DNA from: Sclerurus mexicanus
Lineage: Eukaryota; Chordata; Aves; Passeriformes; Furnariidae
DNA: 64,000 nt
Assembly: GCA_013396755.1 (NCBI GenBank)
Contig: VWZF01005765.1
Location: 104,171-168,170, forward strand
Reading direction: 5' to 3'
Both the position numbers and the translations under genes were made by a program. The notes under the pieces were generated by a model. The model searched no databases. It was not told where the DNA came from and saw only the letters and a list, made by a program, of their open reading frames with translations. Below, one piece after another: positions 1 through 10,968 of this stretch (position 1 is the first letter of the stretch; the number at the start of each line of letters is the position of its first letter).

Positions 1-3000
1 CTTCAGGTGCTGAACGAGAGTCCCCAGGGAAGACCCTCAGTAAGCATTAAATGGATGAGGCACCGTTGCTTCCATAAACTCAGCAAAACTCCAAACGTTG
101 GCAGAAGTAGGTGCATGGAAAGCCATTTGCAGGATCCAGACTTAAAAGAAGTCAGGCATACAGTAGAAATTCAGCGCTGACAGTATGGTTTGGAGTCTGA
201 AGCAGAGCTTTGCAGGGCCAGGGATCCATGCCTGTATGCCCTATAGGAACACTTGGGAAAATGAAATTATCAAACAGAGCCAGAGGGAAAAGTCTTTTTC
301 ACACGTCATGTCAGGACGGAGAGGGCAGAGCCTCGTTTCCCTATGCTGGCACAGCACCAAAGCTCTGCCAGGCACCTGCACCTAAGCCAGGAAGCATCAA
401 GTGAGCTGATTCCAATGCAGGAACAAGAAGCTCGGGTGCCTTAATGGATGTGTTGGACCAAGGATATGCAAGAGGACACAAGAAACAACTTTCTAAATAC
501 AATTTGAAGCATTTGGTTTGAAGGACAAAAAGTCAGTACTGGCATCCTGCGCTACGGAAATTATCTCACCTGTAGGTTATTTAGGAGGCAAGCCTCCTGT
601 ATTTACTTTTCCCCTGGCCTTTTTCCTGGGCTCAGTATAAAGTGTTATATTGACACAAGTAAGGGGAGAAGTTCCGTAACTTAATCTGCGCCATTAAAAT
701 TTCAGACTCCCCAGGAAAAGCAACCCTGCCTGTTCATCAGGTCCAGTGAAATTCGTGTGGCCGGTGTCACCTTTCCACAAACTGCACATCAAGAGGCACT
801 TTGTTCCCCCTGCCCGCCCTGGCTTAGGGCAGGTAAGAACATAGGACAGAGATTCCTCCCTCCCGTGAGCTGAATGCACAGTGTGCATTATGAGCACAGG
901 AATGCTCCTGCTTCTCCTGGCACACCAAAGAAATGGTGACAGCACCGAGGCACGTCCAGGGTTTATCACTGTGACCGTGGCTCTGACTGATGCATTTTGT
1001 TACACACTGCGGTAATTCACTGCTCTCTGACCAGCAAAATGGGATTTGTCATATCCTTCTGATGGGAAATTCAGAAAGTAACCATGCCTTCAGGATGATG
1101 ACAAGCAAACCCCTGAGAGCCACAGCTCCTGCTCCCCTGCCCCTGCATCCCTCAGAGGCTGCCGGGTGGCACAGGGAGGCACCGAGCACCAGTGGCAGGG
1201 CCCAGCTGCAGTGGGGCAATGTTAGCTGTGGGGTCATAGCTGCCAGCACAGCCCCATTACTCCCTGAAGGACCAGGCTGCTTCCAAGAAGGGAGGAAGGA
1301 AAGGCTTGAGCCGTGTAACTCAGGGATAGCGTGCAGGCCTGTGGCACAAACACGTATTAATAATTCAGGCTATTCTATTTTGGACCGGGAATGTGCAGCC
1401 CCTCACCTGCACTGCTTAAGGCAGTGGGTGCCTGAAATAGAAACTCCTCCAAGAGCAGAAGGAGCCTGGCCAGGAGGGCTGGGCCAGCAGCCACAGAGCA
1501 CTGCAGGGGCAGCCTTTGCAAGGTCAGCACTTTCTCTTGTCAGCGCAGTCTTGGCTATGCCACAACTCCCCAGAAACCTCCCCCGGACTAATGGGATGCT
1601 GCTCTTCCTCCAGGGGAGCCAGCAGGAGTAGGGTCTGCCCGCCACGTTGTGCAAGCGGACACCCAGGCAGGCAGGCAGGCTCCTGCACAAGGAGTGATTT
1701 TCCCAAGGAACACCCAATCCATGCACACCACTGCTGCACCTGTGCCCATCCCCTCAGCTCGCTCAGGACATCACACTGTGCTGTGACCTTTAACAATTCA
1801 GTTCTGTCACAAGTCCCCTTATGAGACTGCTTTATATAGATTTTACCTCAGATCCTGAAAGCTGAATGACCAAACCTCTTTCAGGAAATTATTCTACCTT
1901 AAGCATCGAATTTCAGAAATGCATCATCTGACTTTCTGGGAAATTACTGTTATATTGTTAGAAAACACAAGTCACAGGATTTTACAAGTGGTTCTCCTGC
2001 ACAGGCTGAAATCAGTGCTGCAGGTTTACTGGCATTTCTGGGTTGTGTTATGCTACATCAGCTCCTAAATGAATCATTTGAAAGTTACATTTGATGATGA
2101 ACTAATAGGTTCTAGAACAGTGGGATATAACTCTGAGTTCCTACAGGTACATATTAATTTGAATACTTTTGCCTACCTAAAACTCTGAGGAGAAACCATT
2201 CCATGGCTTTGCATCTTCCTGCTAAGCTGCCTGTTCTTAACAAAAGCCAAAGGAATGTTACCATGAACATTTAGCCAGTGCACAGTGATGCATCTACATA
2301 CACAACAAAGCATTGCCCCACGTGCTGTGACGTGGGACACGCAGGAGAAAATAAAAGTAAGGACATCCAGGGGTTAGCATTCAGTTTTCTACCATGATGA
2401 TTCACCTAATGCAAAGATATACCAAAAACCAAACTGGAAAAGTGTCAGAAATCTTTAGAACCACTTCAGTTTTTGATAGCTGAGTTTAGACTGTGTATTT
2501 CCAGGTAATATATGCTCTGAAAAGAGAAGAAACTTCTGAGAAGCAAAGTCTCTTGTCCCACCCTGTACAGAAGCATCTTAATTTCTGGGAGCTTAGTTCT
2601 CCTTGCCACAACCAAGTGGCCAAAGCCCCTTCTCACAAGAATTCATTGAATCATGCTAATGTTTGTTCCTTTATCCACCTACTTATTTCTTATTTCAGAA
2701 GCCCCGTGAGTGATACAGAGACCAGGCTTATCTCACTTCAGCAGCAGGCCCACTAACAGTCATGGCGGCAGGGTTGAATTTGGTCTCTGCTCTGTCCCAG
2801 GCTTTTCAATGCTGCTGGGAACAGCAGGGGCCCTTTCAGCTTCCCCTGGTTCCTTCCAGCTGGGTCTCACAACCCACTGGCTCCCCAGTGCCAGCCCTGC
2901 AGGCTCCAGAGGGGAATGTCCTGCCCCACAGGGAATTACCTCCCACCACATACAGAAGCACTTCCTCACCTTGCAGCTCGTGGACGCAGGAGAACTGAGA

Positions 3001-4600
3001 TAAATAACCTTAATTCCATGGTGAAAGCACAAATCAATAACTTCCAACCGCTCCAATTATGCCAGTGCTAAAGGATGCTGACTCACTGATTTCCCCACGT
3101 GACCCCATTTCCCAGGAGCTAAGAGGGTGAGCAAGGACTGTTCTAGAGCACCCTGATTCCAGCCATGGCATCCTTATTCCGTGGAGCTTTGCACAAGGAG
3201 AAGTTCTGGCAAACTTTAAAACACCAAGTGACCAAAGCTACGCAGTTTGGTGCTCAGCACCACAACGCTTCCCTGCTTATCACAGGAGTTATCAGACAAC
3301 AGAGCAGCTGTATAACCACAATTCCTTTATCTGCAATGGTTCCTTTTTGCACAAGGCAGAAAAAGACAAAAGCACGAAACAATTAGAAACCGCCAGAAGA
3401 GACAAACTGAAAGTCACTGGTTTCATAAGCCAATTAAAATGAAAGGGAAAAAAAAAAAGGAGAAGAAACAAGAGCAAGCCAAGATTTTATCCACGTGCTT
3501 CCTCTGCCAACTGCACAAATTGATTAGTGGCAATGAAAGGTACACGCTAGAATGGCCCAATTCACTCTTCTCAGGAAGCTGCAGATGCTCAGATTGCAGC
3601 ACGTGACCCAAAATTTTAGACAATCTCAGCAGATTTATAACTTTTCTAAAATGAGATATTGTGTAATGGTGTGATGGGAAGAATATGCAATAGGAATTAC
3701 TGTAAGCCTGACATGGGCGCCAAGGTAAGGGCCGGTGGGGCAGCAGTGAATTCCTGACTCCAAGGCTGCGTGCTCCACCTTTTTTGCGTAAGAACACGAA
3801 TTTTTTAATTTTCCCTTTAAGCGCCGTGCATCAGCACTATCCATCTTCCTGACTCCAGGAAGGGAATTCTCAAGAGCAGCAGCAATGCCACGAGGTTTGG
3901 TGGCAGGGCCAGCCTTTGCTCTGCACCTTCCAGAATCCAGCTGTCCCCAGAGGGGGAAGCTGTGCCACGCTGAAGCAGCCCCCTCCTGCCCAAACCCCGG
4001 CCCTTGCTCCTTCACTTAGGCATTTGTTTATTCATTTAGCAGGGTAACTCGCACCCTGCCTGTGCCCTGGGTGCCACATGGCTGTCCCAGGAGGTGGAGG
4101 AGCCGGGAATGTCCCTTCTCCAGCGGGACTGGAGGGCTGGATGACCTGTTGCTTTGGTGACCCCGGGGCTCTGCAGCAGAAATGGTCCCTCAGAGGGCTC
4201 AGGGGAAGCCAGATGTGGCCGTGATGTATTTTATGCTCCTAAAAATAGTAATTCTTGTGACATTTCATTATTCTACAACGATTCATGGCCGAAAAATAAT
4301 TTCTACACGATGTGGAAATTGATCCTTGGATAACTTTGTTAAAGAATTATACGTGCAAGGTATTTCTCTGACAGAGTTTTCTTTTTTAGGACCACAGAAC
4401 CCGCCTTGGTGTTTATTAAAGTTGGCTTTTTTTTTTTTTTAAAATTTTTTGCGGGGATTTTACTAAGAGGCTCTGAGGACCTTCAAGTGAAACCCCGCTG
4501 GCTTCTCGTTCTGCGTGGATCATGCTCTTGTGGTGTAACTACGAGCGCTCTGCACCGCAGGAATAGAGGCAGCACTTGTTACCCACGTGTTTGCAGTGCA
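1..4600. other. Upstream flanking DNA, no gene recognised
   Basis: I read both strands and found no exon-like segment with splice borders, no known protein motif and no RNA gene. The longest open frame (990-1631, 213 codons, + strand) has no recognisable domain and a biased composition. There is a small GGCA run near 1668-1682, and the 4200-4430 stretch is AT-rich. In mammals the neighbour on this side is KIZ, but nothing resembling KIZ exons was seen here. Confidence 0.6.
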
Positions 4601-4776
4601 AGCAGCAATGCCAAAGGTTTCGCTGTGGAGAGCTGGGCCGGGTGAAGAGCTCCCGTGGGAGGGGATGGTTGTTCCCCGGGAGGGCGGGCAGGCCCCGGAC
4701 CCCTGGCAGTGCCCCCCGGGACGGCGGCAGCGGGGCGGGGCGGGCTCGGGGGTCCTGCCGCCCCAACCAGCCGGGG

Positions 4777-4885
4777 NNNNNNNNNNNNNNNNNNNNNNNN
4801 NNNNNNNNNNNNNNNNNNNNNNNNNNNNNNNNNNNNNNNNNNNNNNNNNNNNNNNNNNNNNNNNNNNNNNNNNNNNNNNNNNNNN
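4777..4885. other. RALGAPA2: Assembly gap (109 N) that probably hides exon 1
   Basis: The sequence is unknown here. RALGAPA2 should begin with a short coding exon of about 36 codons (human start MFSRRSHGDVKK, from memory) ending in phase 1, because exon 2 begins with two bases of a split Asp codon. No such segment exists in the readable island on either side. The gap sits between the GC boxes and the minisatellite, where exon 1 is expected. True gap length is unknown. Confidence 0.6.
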
Positions 4886-4905
4886 CGGGCGGGGGCGCGC
4901 CCGGA

Positions 4906-5155
4906 GCCCCCCCCGGGCCCTCAGGGGACCCCTCATTTCTCTGAGAGGGCCCCCATTGCCCTGAGGGGATGCCCCCGTGCCCTGAGGGCACCCCTTGTTG
5001 CCCTGAGGGGACCCTGCGGTGTCCCCCATTGCCCTGAGGGCGCCCCCCGTGCCCCGAGGGCACCCCCCATTTCTCTGAGGGGCCCCCCCCGCTGTCCCCC
5101 GAGGGGACCCCCCCATTGCCCCGAGGGACCCCCGGTGCCCGGTGTTCTGCCCAGC
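4906..5155. repeat. GC-rich imperfect minisatellite
   Basis: About ten diverged units of roughly 24-28 bp each contain a core like TGCCCTGAGGGGACCCCC, with interspersed CATTTCTCTGAG variants. The minus strand carries many runs of three to seven G and so could form G-quadruplexes. The repeat makes long spurious open frames on the minus strand. It adjoins the N gap and is a likely reason the assembly broke. Confidence 0.85.
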
Positions 5156-8100
5156 CCATCCCAGGGAGGGAACCCGTGCTCGGCGGTGCCCGGGCGCTCC
5201 CGCCGTGGTTTGGGTGCGGGGCGGGAGGTAAATGCCCTTCCCTCGGGGCTCCCGGGGACCTCTGTTCGCAGGAACTCCGCTCCTGTGAGCAGCGTTAATG
5301 TGAGGCTTCTTAGCGTTTTTTAACTTCAGGGGAAGCCATGGTATGGTTTTTTGTGATGTTTTTCTACGTCTGTGGCGAGGTTGAGCCTCTCTCATGTCGC
5401 CTTACAGGTGAAGCCTTTACCCTCACAGTTCTGAACACTGAGATGGGCTGATGTGCTTCAGCTGTACCTGGTGGAGGGGCTGATGTGCTTCAGCTGTGAG
5501 CTGTAATTTGGGGGGTTTGGGTGGGCAGAGCTCAGGTGCTCCCTCAGTGCCATGCTCAGGTGGGCCCTGCGGAGCCTCCCGAGTTTGCGGCGAAAAGCTT
5601 CTGTCTGATGTTCTGCTGGTAGGAGGAGATACACAGAAGGAGCTTTTAATGTGTTGTAACAGAGTGAGGGGGTTCTGTGGTGAGGATGAGGAGGGTGCTG
5701 AGCAGGTGGAGCTCTGGGAAGGAGCTTCCTGAGGGGAAGGGGCTGTGACCCTGTGGCTCCTGCTGCTTTCCAGGTGTTGTCAATTAGGTACAGGTGTGAG
5801 CAATCACTCTGATTTAGGGGCATTATTCCCCTGGGATCTGCTGCGTTTGGGGGCACTTGGTTGGTGGGCGCAGTGCTGGACAAAGCCAGCCTTGTGGCCT
5901 GGCTCATCTTTTGAGCAACAGTAAGTGCAAGTTTGATATGCTCGGTCTGTGGCTATTTAAGTTCGTGATTTGCACCCACAAGCAGAGCAGTTGTGATGTG
6001 GTGGGACCCAGGGGACTCCTGTGCCAGGGCCTGAGCAGCTTCAGACCCCTTGGGTGTGTGGGCAAGGCTGCACCTTGGTGTGCAGGTGGCTGCGAGCAAA
6101 GGGTGTATGAGTGCTCCGGGTATGAATTCCTCCTGTTCCCTGTCCAAGTAGTGCCTGTGGTTGGCAGTCAGATAGTCGGTTTCGAGTGGATTTCCCTCTG
6201 GGAACTAAACGTGTAAGTTTGTTGTACTGAAGGTGTGTAAAAAGCCTTTGTTTGTTTTCGTTGGTTCTGTTTTGTTTGTTGTTTCGATGGAACCGTGTAT
6301 GTAGGTGCCTGGGGGCAGGAATTTGAAAAACCAGGAGAAGGTACTGGCGTTAAGATATGTCTGTTACCTGTATGGGTCCAATTGCACACGTGCTGTACTA
6401 ACTATGTTAAAATAATGTCAATTTTATTGTAAAACAATTGTGGGAAATTCTTTAAGATCAGAGCTTTAGAATGTTTTGTGGAACTGCCCTGAGAAACATC
6501 ACGACTGGAGACTGTGTTGTGAACTTGGGATGGTACCTTTCCTCCTTCTGCACCAGCCTCAATGAAATAAATAGACTTGAAGAACTAAGAAAAAAGCAAC
6601 CGTTTTGTTCATGTTCCCTTTTCAGCTTCTCAGTGAGACACAACTGGTTGAAGCTGCAGTACTGCCTTCCTCTGGCTCCTGGTTATCCAGGGGCACTGTT
6701 GGATTTTGTGTGCCCCTGCGGTGCTGAGGAGGCTCTGGGGCTCCTGGGACAGACCTGGAGCGGGAACAAATGGAAAACTGGGCTTATTAGTGTGCCAAAA
6801 TTAATTTCTCTCCTAAGGCAGATGGTGCAGGAGGTGGTACTCTCTGGTGTGTTTCTGTCAAGAAACTTATTACCTAGTTGGAAAGGGGGAGAACATGGGC
6901 GTCACTCTCAGGAAGTGACATCTTTCCTTCCAAATGGCTGCTGTATTTGGAGGTTTTCTGGATTAAACTCTGGTTTAAAGTGAAGATTGTTCCCAGTGCC
7001 AGAGGGCTGGCAGTGGGCTGTGGTGTGGCAGGTGCCTGGCTGCTCAGGGCTGGGGGTCAGGGAAGGCCTGCGGATGAGTGGGCTCTGGGGATGTTCCCGG
7101 GATGTCTGCTTTTGGGAACAGCAATGTAAACGTTTGAGATAGCACGGGAGTGGCGTTTTGGAGATAGTATTTTCATAAATATCATTGCAAGTGTTATTTT
7201 TTTATGGTACTGGTCAGCACAGACAATGAAGCAACACACGGGAAGAACCTTTTTGGTATTTAAGAAAAACAAAGCTTTTGGCATAAAGGCTCAAAAATAG
7301 TTGGATTTTCTTTTTTTCCTTCTCCCCAGATGCACCTCTCCTTGCGCTGGCCAGGGATAGGAATGTGTGTCTGTTCCTCCCACCCTGGACATTTCACTCC
7401 CTATCACCAACTGCTTCACTGGAGCCATAGGGGCACATGTTCTCCAAATAGCTGCTCCTGTTCTTGTGTTTCCTTAGTTGATGCCAACTCCTCTTCCTTT
7501 GTTAGTTTTAAATCACAGGAATTAAATTGTAAACAAAGTGACAGTTACTCTTCTGTGATCTGACTGATGCGGGAGGATAAAAATCAGAGAGATGACGATA
7601 ATAGGGGAAGGATGAGGGAAAGGAATGTGTATTTCCATAAATAAGGGCTCATGTGAGCTCTGGATTGCTTCATGCCCCTTAGTGCCATTTGTGTAAGTTT
7701 GTGCAGTGTCCAAACTGAAAGAAAAGGTTCCCTTTAAGTTTGTGTTGCTTACAGCATCTCTCAGGCCTCAAATGCCCTTTAGGATCCAAAATCCTGATCT
7801 GTGAGGTACTCTGGCTGCATGGCAGGACAAAACACTACCCAGAGTAGCAACAGGACTTTAAAGTGGGTGTTCGTTTGTGTTGGGGAAACGACCAGAACAT
7901 TTCCCTTATTTTTTTCTGCAATGGAGATGTGCTTACATTCAAAAATTTTGTAAAGTCAGTAAGAACATTTTTTTCCAAATATAGTTTGTGGAAGTGTCAG
8001 AAGTGTGGCCTTTTTTTTTTTTTGCAGTAGACTTAAAAAATAATGAACTGATAAGCAGCGGTGGGGATGTATAGGTTTGGCTCTTCCCCACTGACTGGCC

Positions 8101-10595
8101 TTAAATGAAGCCTCTGCAGGTTCCCAGAGTGGTTTCTGTGGGACTTTTGTGGCACAAAGATGAATCACTGCTCTTTAAGACTTTTTCTGTGGCTATTCTT
8201 GGGTAAAATTACTTTTTTTTTTTTTTAATTGAAACATCTTCAGTAGTGTTCTTTCCTCAGGCACAGCTGAAATATTTAGGTGTGATGAGTATTGCTGCTG
8301 ACAGATGTGGGATGCTGCTATGTCCAGTGCTTTCATCCTTTTCTCTGTTGAGCAGTGGGCAAATATATGGGAGACCTGACACGGTTGCACACAGACTTCA
8401 GTTCAGGTTAAATATGAACTTCGTTAGATTACCAAGTGCAATCCTTAATTTTGTCTTTGAAAGTATCAATTAGGAAAAAACCCTGTTTTTCATTGAAATT
8501 GGTCCATCAAAAATGGGATAATAAAGGAGAGTAGTGGGGTTTCAGTTGTAGCACTGCTTGGTTTTACAGTTCTGTACAGCTGGAGTAAAACCAGCTGGAG
8601 TGGAAATTTTCATTCAGAGACAGTCAAAAGGGAAATGTGTCTGGGCTTCTCACTGAATTTAGAACTGGTGTCATTCCATAGAGCTCGTGTGAAATTTGAG
8701 GCGTTAACATTATTTTGGAATTTGTTCTAATCAGAGGGGTGTTTTAGTAACAGTCTATTTCCATGCTGACATGGTTTTTTTTGAAGATAAGTAAAAATTG
8801 TGCGTTATTTCTGGGGTGAGGCTGGTAATAAGAGTTTATCATTAACCAGGGTACGACTGTGAAGTTCTCTTCATCTCCTTTAATTTTTCAAGTGCTTGAG
8901 GATTGAGAAAGCTTTGTATAAATAATATAAAGTCAAGTGACTGGAAATTCATGGAACTGAGGGAGGATTTCTAACAAGTGCCTGTGATAATGTTTGTAGT
9001 TAACAGGAAAATAAAAGATAACTGGTATGCAGAGGAGAGACTTGTTGTCCCCTATGGATTTTTTTTTTTTATATGAGAAAGAGCAATGAGAGCTTGGGAG
9101 TAAACTCAGGATCTTATTAAATGGTACTTGAGTAGTTTGTTTCCCTAAATTTTAGATTTAAGTAGTAAAACAAGTCAGGGGGACTGGGAGGTGTCCGATG
9201 AGCCAGTCATTTCATATTTATATAGAAGAAATAGGATGTGACCCTCATGGCTGTCTTGCTATTTGCTGTATTTTGCTACCAAAGCCGCACTGAAATGTTA
9301 ACCAGAAGCGTGAGCCGGTGGATCACCTGTCCCTGTTCGGCAGTGGGGTGAATTGCAAGGGTTAGGAAGCTGCTGGGGGTCTGATGGCTGCTGCTGTCTG
9401 CCGGCTTGCCTGAGCTGTGAGTGCTCCGAGCCTGTTTGCAGCTGGAGTAACCTGAGCTATTTGTGAGTAAATATAAAAGTAATCCTTGGGACGGGCAGTT
9501 CAGCCCCAGCCCTGCTGCCTCGCTTCCTTGAGTGCTTGTGAACGCTCATTCAGTCAGTGTGATTTCCCCAAAGTCAGGATTTTCTCTTATTATCAAATGC
9601 TAAACAGCACAGGAAACTTTCCTTGATGTTTTCCATTTGCAAAACAGGAATGAGCCCTATCTGCTAGAAGTTAAACATATCTCTAAGAAGAGGCTGTCTC
9701 TGCAGGATGCAGCTCACATCAGACTCACCCCTGAGTCACAACTGAGATGCCACATTTAGAGAAAAGGAGAATTTACGTTTTTGTTAAGGCAGTTCCTTTC
9801 TCCTCCTTTCACAATTCACAGGGAAAGTTTCCTTTTTGTGTAGATTTTAATGACCTCATTCCTTCATATGAAATCCCTGTAAATGAAGGCCTTGTTTGCC
9901 CCCGGAGTTGTGTTTAACAGAACGCATTCATGGAGAGGAATAATTGCACTTAGCTTCCAAATTCAAGACCAGTAGTTTGTAGGAAACAAATATCATGTTA
10001 AAGAGTTTTCCCTGCACTAATTGTTTCCATAGTACAAGCAGCCAAGCAAAGCCTTACTGCTGGAAAGGTATTAATTTAAATAAAAATCAAATTGTCCAAG
10101 GCTAAAGTCATTCTTTCTTCTGTAGTCCTGGGGTATTGTTGGGACTTGTTGCTGCAATCAACTTTATTTTGATTAATGGTTTCTTACCAGGTGAAGCTTC
10201 AGTGAGAGGATGTGTTGTTAATAATTATTGTCCTTCATCCTCTTAATGTTGGGTGGAATTGCCTAACTTTTCTTGCAATAAAGAGCAAATGGGTGAAGTT
10301 ACTGTGTTTGACAAGTGCCGGGTTAAGAAAACATCAGACTTTTATCTTCTTAAAAAGTAAACTGAGTCCAAATTTTAGACCTGAGTCAAGGCTTCGGAAA
10401 ATGATTCATGCTTGGGTTGCCATTATTTTTAAAAATGAATTAGAAATGTGCTGTTTTCTGATTGCTCTGCTCGCCAAGTAAATTTAAGAACTGGATTTGC
10501 ATCCAGAAATCTTTGCTGGTGTTTGTTTTCTCCAGCAGTGCCTGCTTGTTTCAATGGTGCAGGAGCTGTTTGGTTACATGGCCAAGACTCACCCC

Positions 10596-10622
10596 TTTTT
10601 TTTCTTTTTTTTTTTTTTTTTT
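10596..10622 (+). repeat. Poly-T tract
   Basis: A 27-base T run with one C lies about 240 bp before exon 2. It could be a decayed retroposon tail on the minus strand, but no attached element was recognised. Confidence 0.8.
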
Positions 10623-10857
10623 AGTGGAAAGCAAATGAACCAAAGCCCTCCTGCAAACTGCCATTAATTCCATGGAAATGGGCATTTCCTTGTTTTACTG
10701 GCAAGGCTGGAATCAGAGTTTAGTATTGAATATTCAGTGAAATCTCTAAAATAGTTTTGTGTTTAATTTCTTTCTTTTTCTAATGCTAAATTTGCAGAAA
10801 GACAAGAATTTTCAGCATTCTGCTCCTGTGTAATTACACTGTTTGTCCTCTTTTCAG

Positions 10858-10968
10858 ATATTGTGGATGGAAGTGACCTGAAGCAATTTTTTGACAATAA
10901 TTATTCTCAAATTTATTTTATATTCTATGAAAACTTCGTAACACTGGAAAATAGCTTGAAACAAAAAG
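10858..10968 (+). CDS. RALGAPA2: RALGAPA2 exon 2
   Basis: Encodes about residues 36-73, with the motif DLKQFFDNNYSQIYFIFYEN, almost as in the human N-terminus. Acceptor is TTTTCAG and donor G|GTAAGT. It opens with two bases of a split Asp codon, which fixes the phase of the missing exon 1. This helical region belongs to the N-terminal domain. The following 517-bp intron shows nothing recognisable. Confidence 0.95.

Larger units (their letters stand above)
4620..5290 (+). promoter_or_regulatory. RALGAPA2: CpG island, presumed RALGAPA2 promoter
   Basis: The base composition changes sharply to GC-rich, CpG-dense DNA. Overlapping GC boxes of the Sp1 type (GGGGCGGGGC at 4732-4741 and again from 4737) lie just before the N gap, and another GC-box-like stretch (from 4887) lies just after it. 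No TATA box is seen. It is the only large CpG island between the window start and exon 2 at 10858, which fits a housekeeping-type promoter for the + strand gene. The exact start site cannot be placed because of the gap. Confidence 0.65.
4886..10857 (+). other. RALGAPA2: Intron 1 (5' boundary unknown)
   Basis: Besides the minisatellite it holds a 21-bp direct repeat (5445-5465 and 5477-5497, core GGGCTGATGTGCTTCAGCTG), poly-T runs near 8013 and 8217, and a long poly-T at 10596-10622. I saw no further exon, known repeat family or RNA gene. Confidence 0.6.

Noticed and set aside
990..1631. 213-codon + strand open frame upstream of the CpG island
   Set aside because: No domain, low-complexity Ala/Pro/Gly-rich composition, and no splice context or promoter.
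1..4600. Possible head-to-head neighbour (KIZ) on the minus strand
   Set aside because: Expected from mammalian gene order, but none of the minus-strand frames resembles KIZ.
4520..5395. Long minus-strand open frame (291 codons including unknown residues)
   Set aside because: It runs through the N gap and the GC-rich minisatellite; the Gly/Arg/Pro repeats are a by-product of the tandem array.
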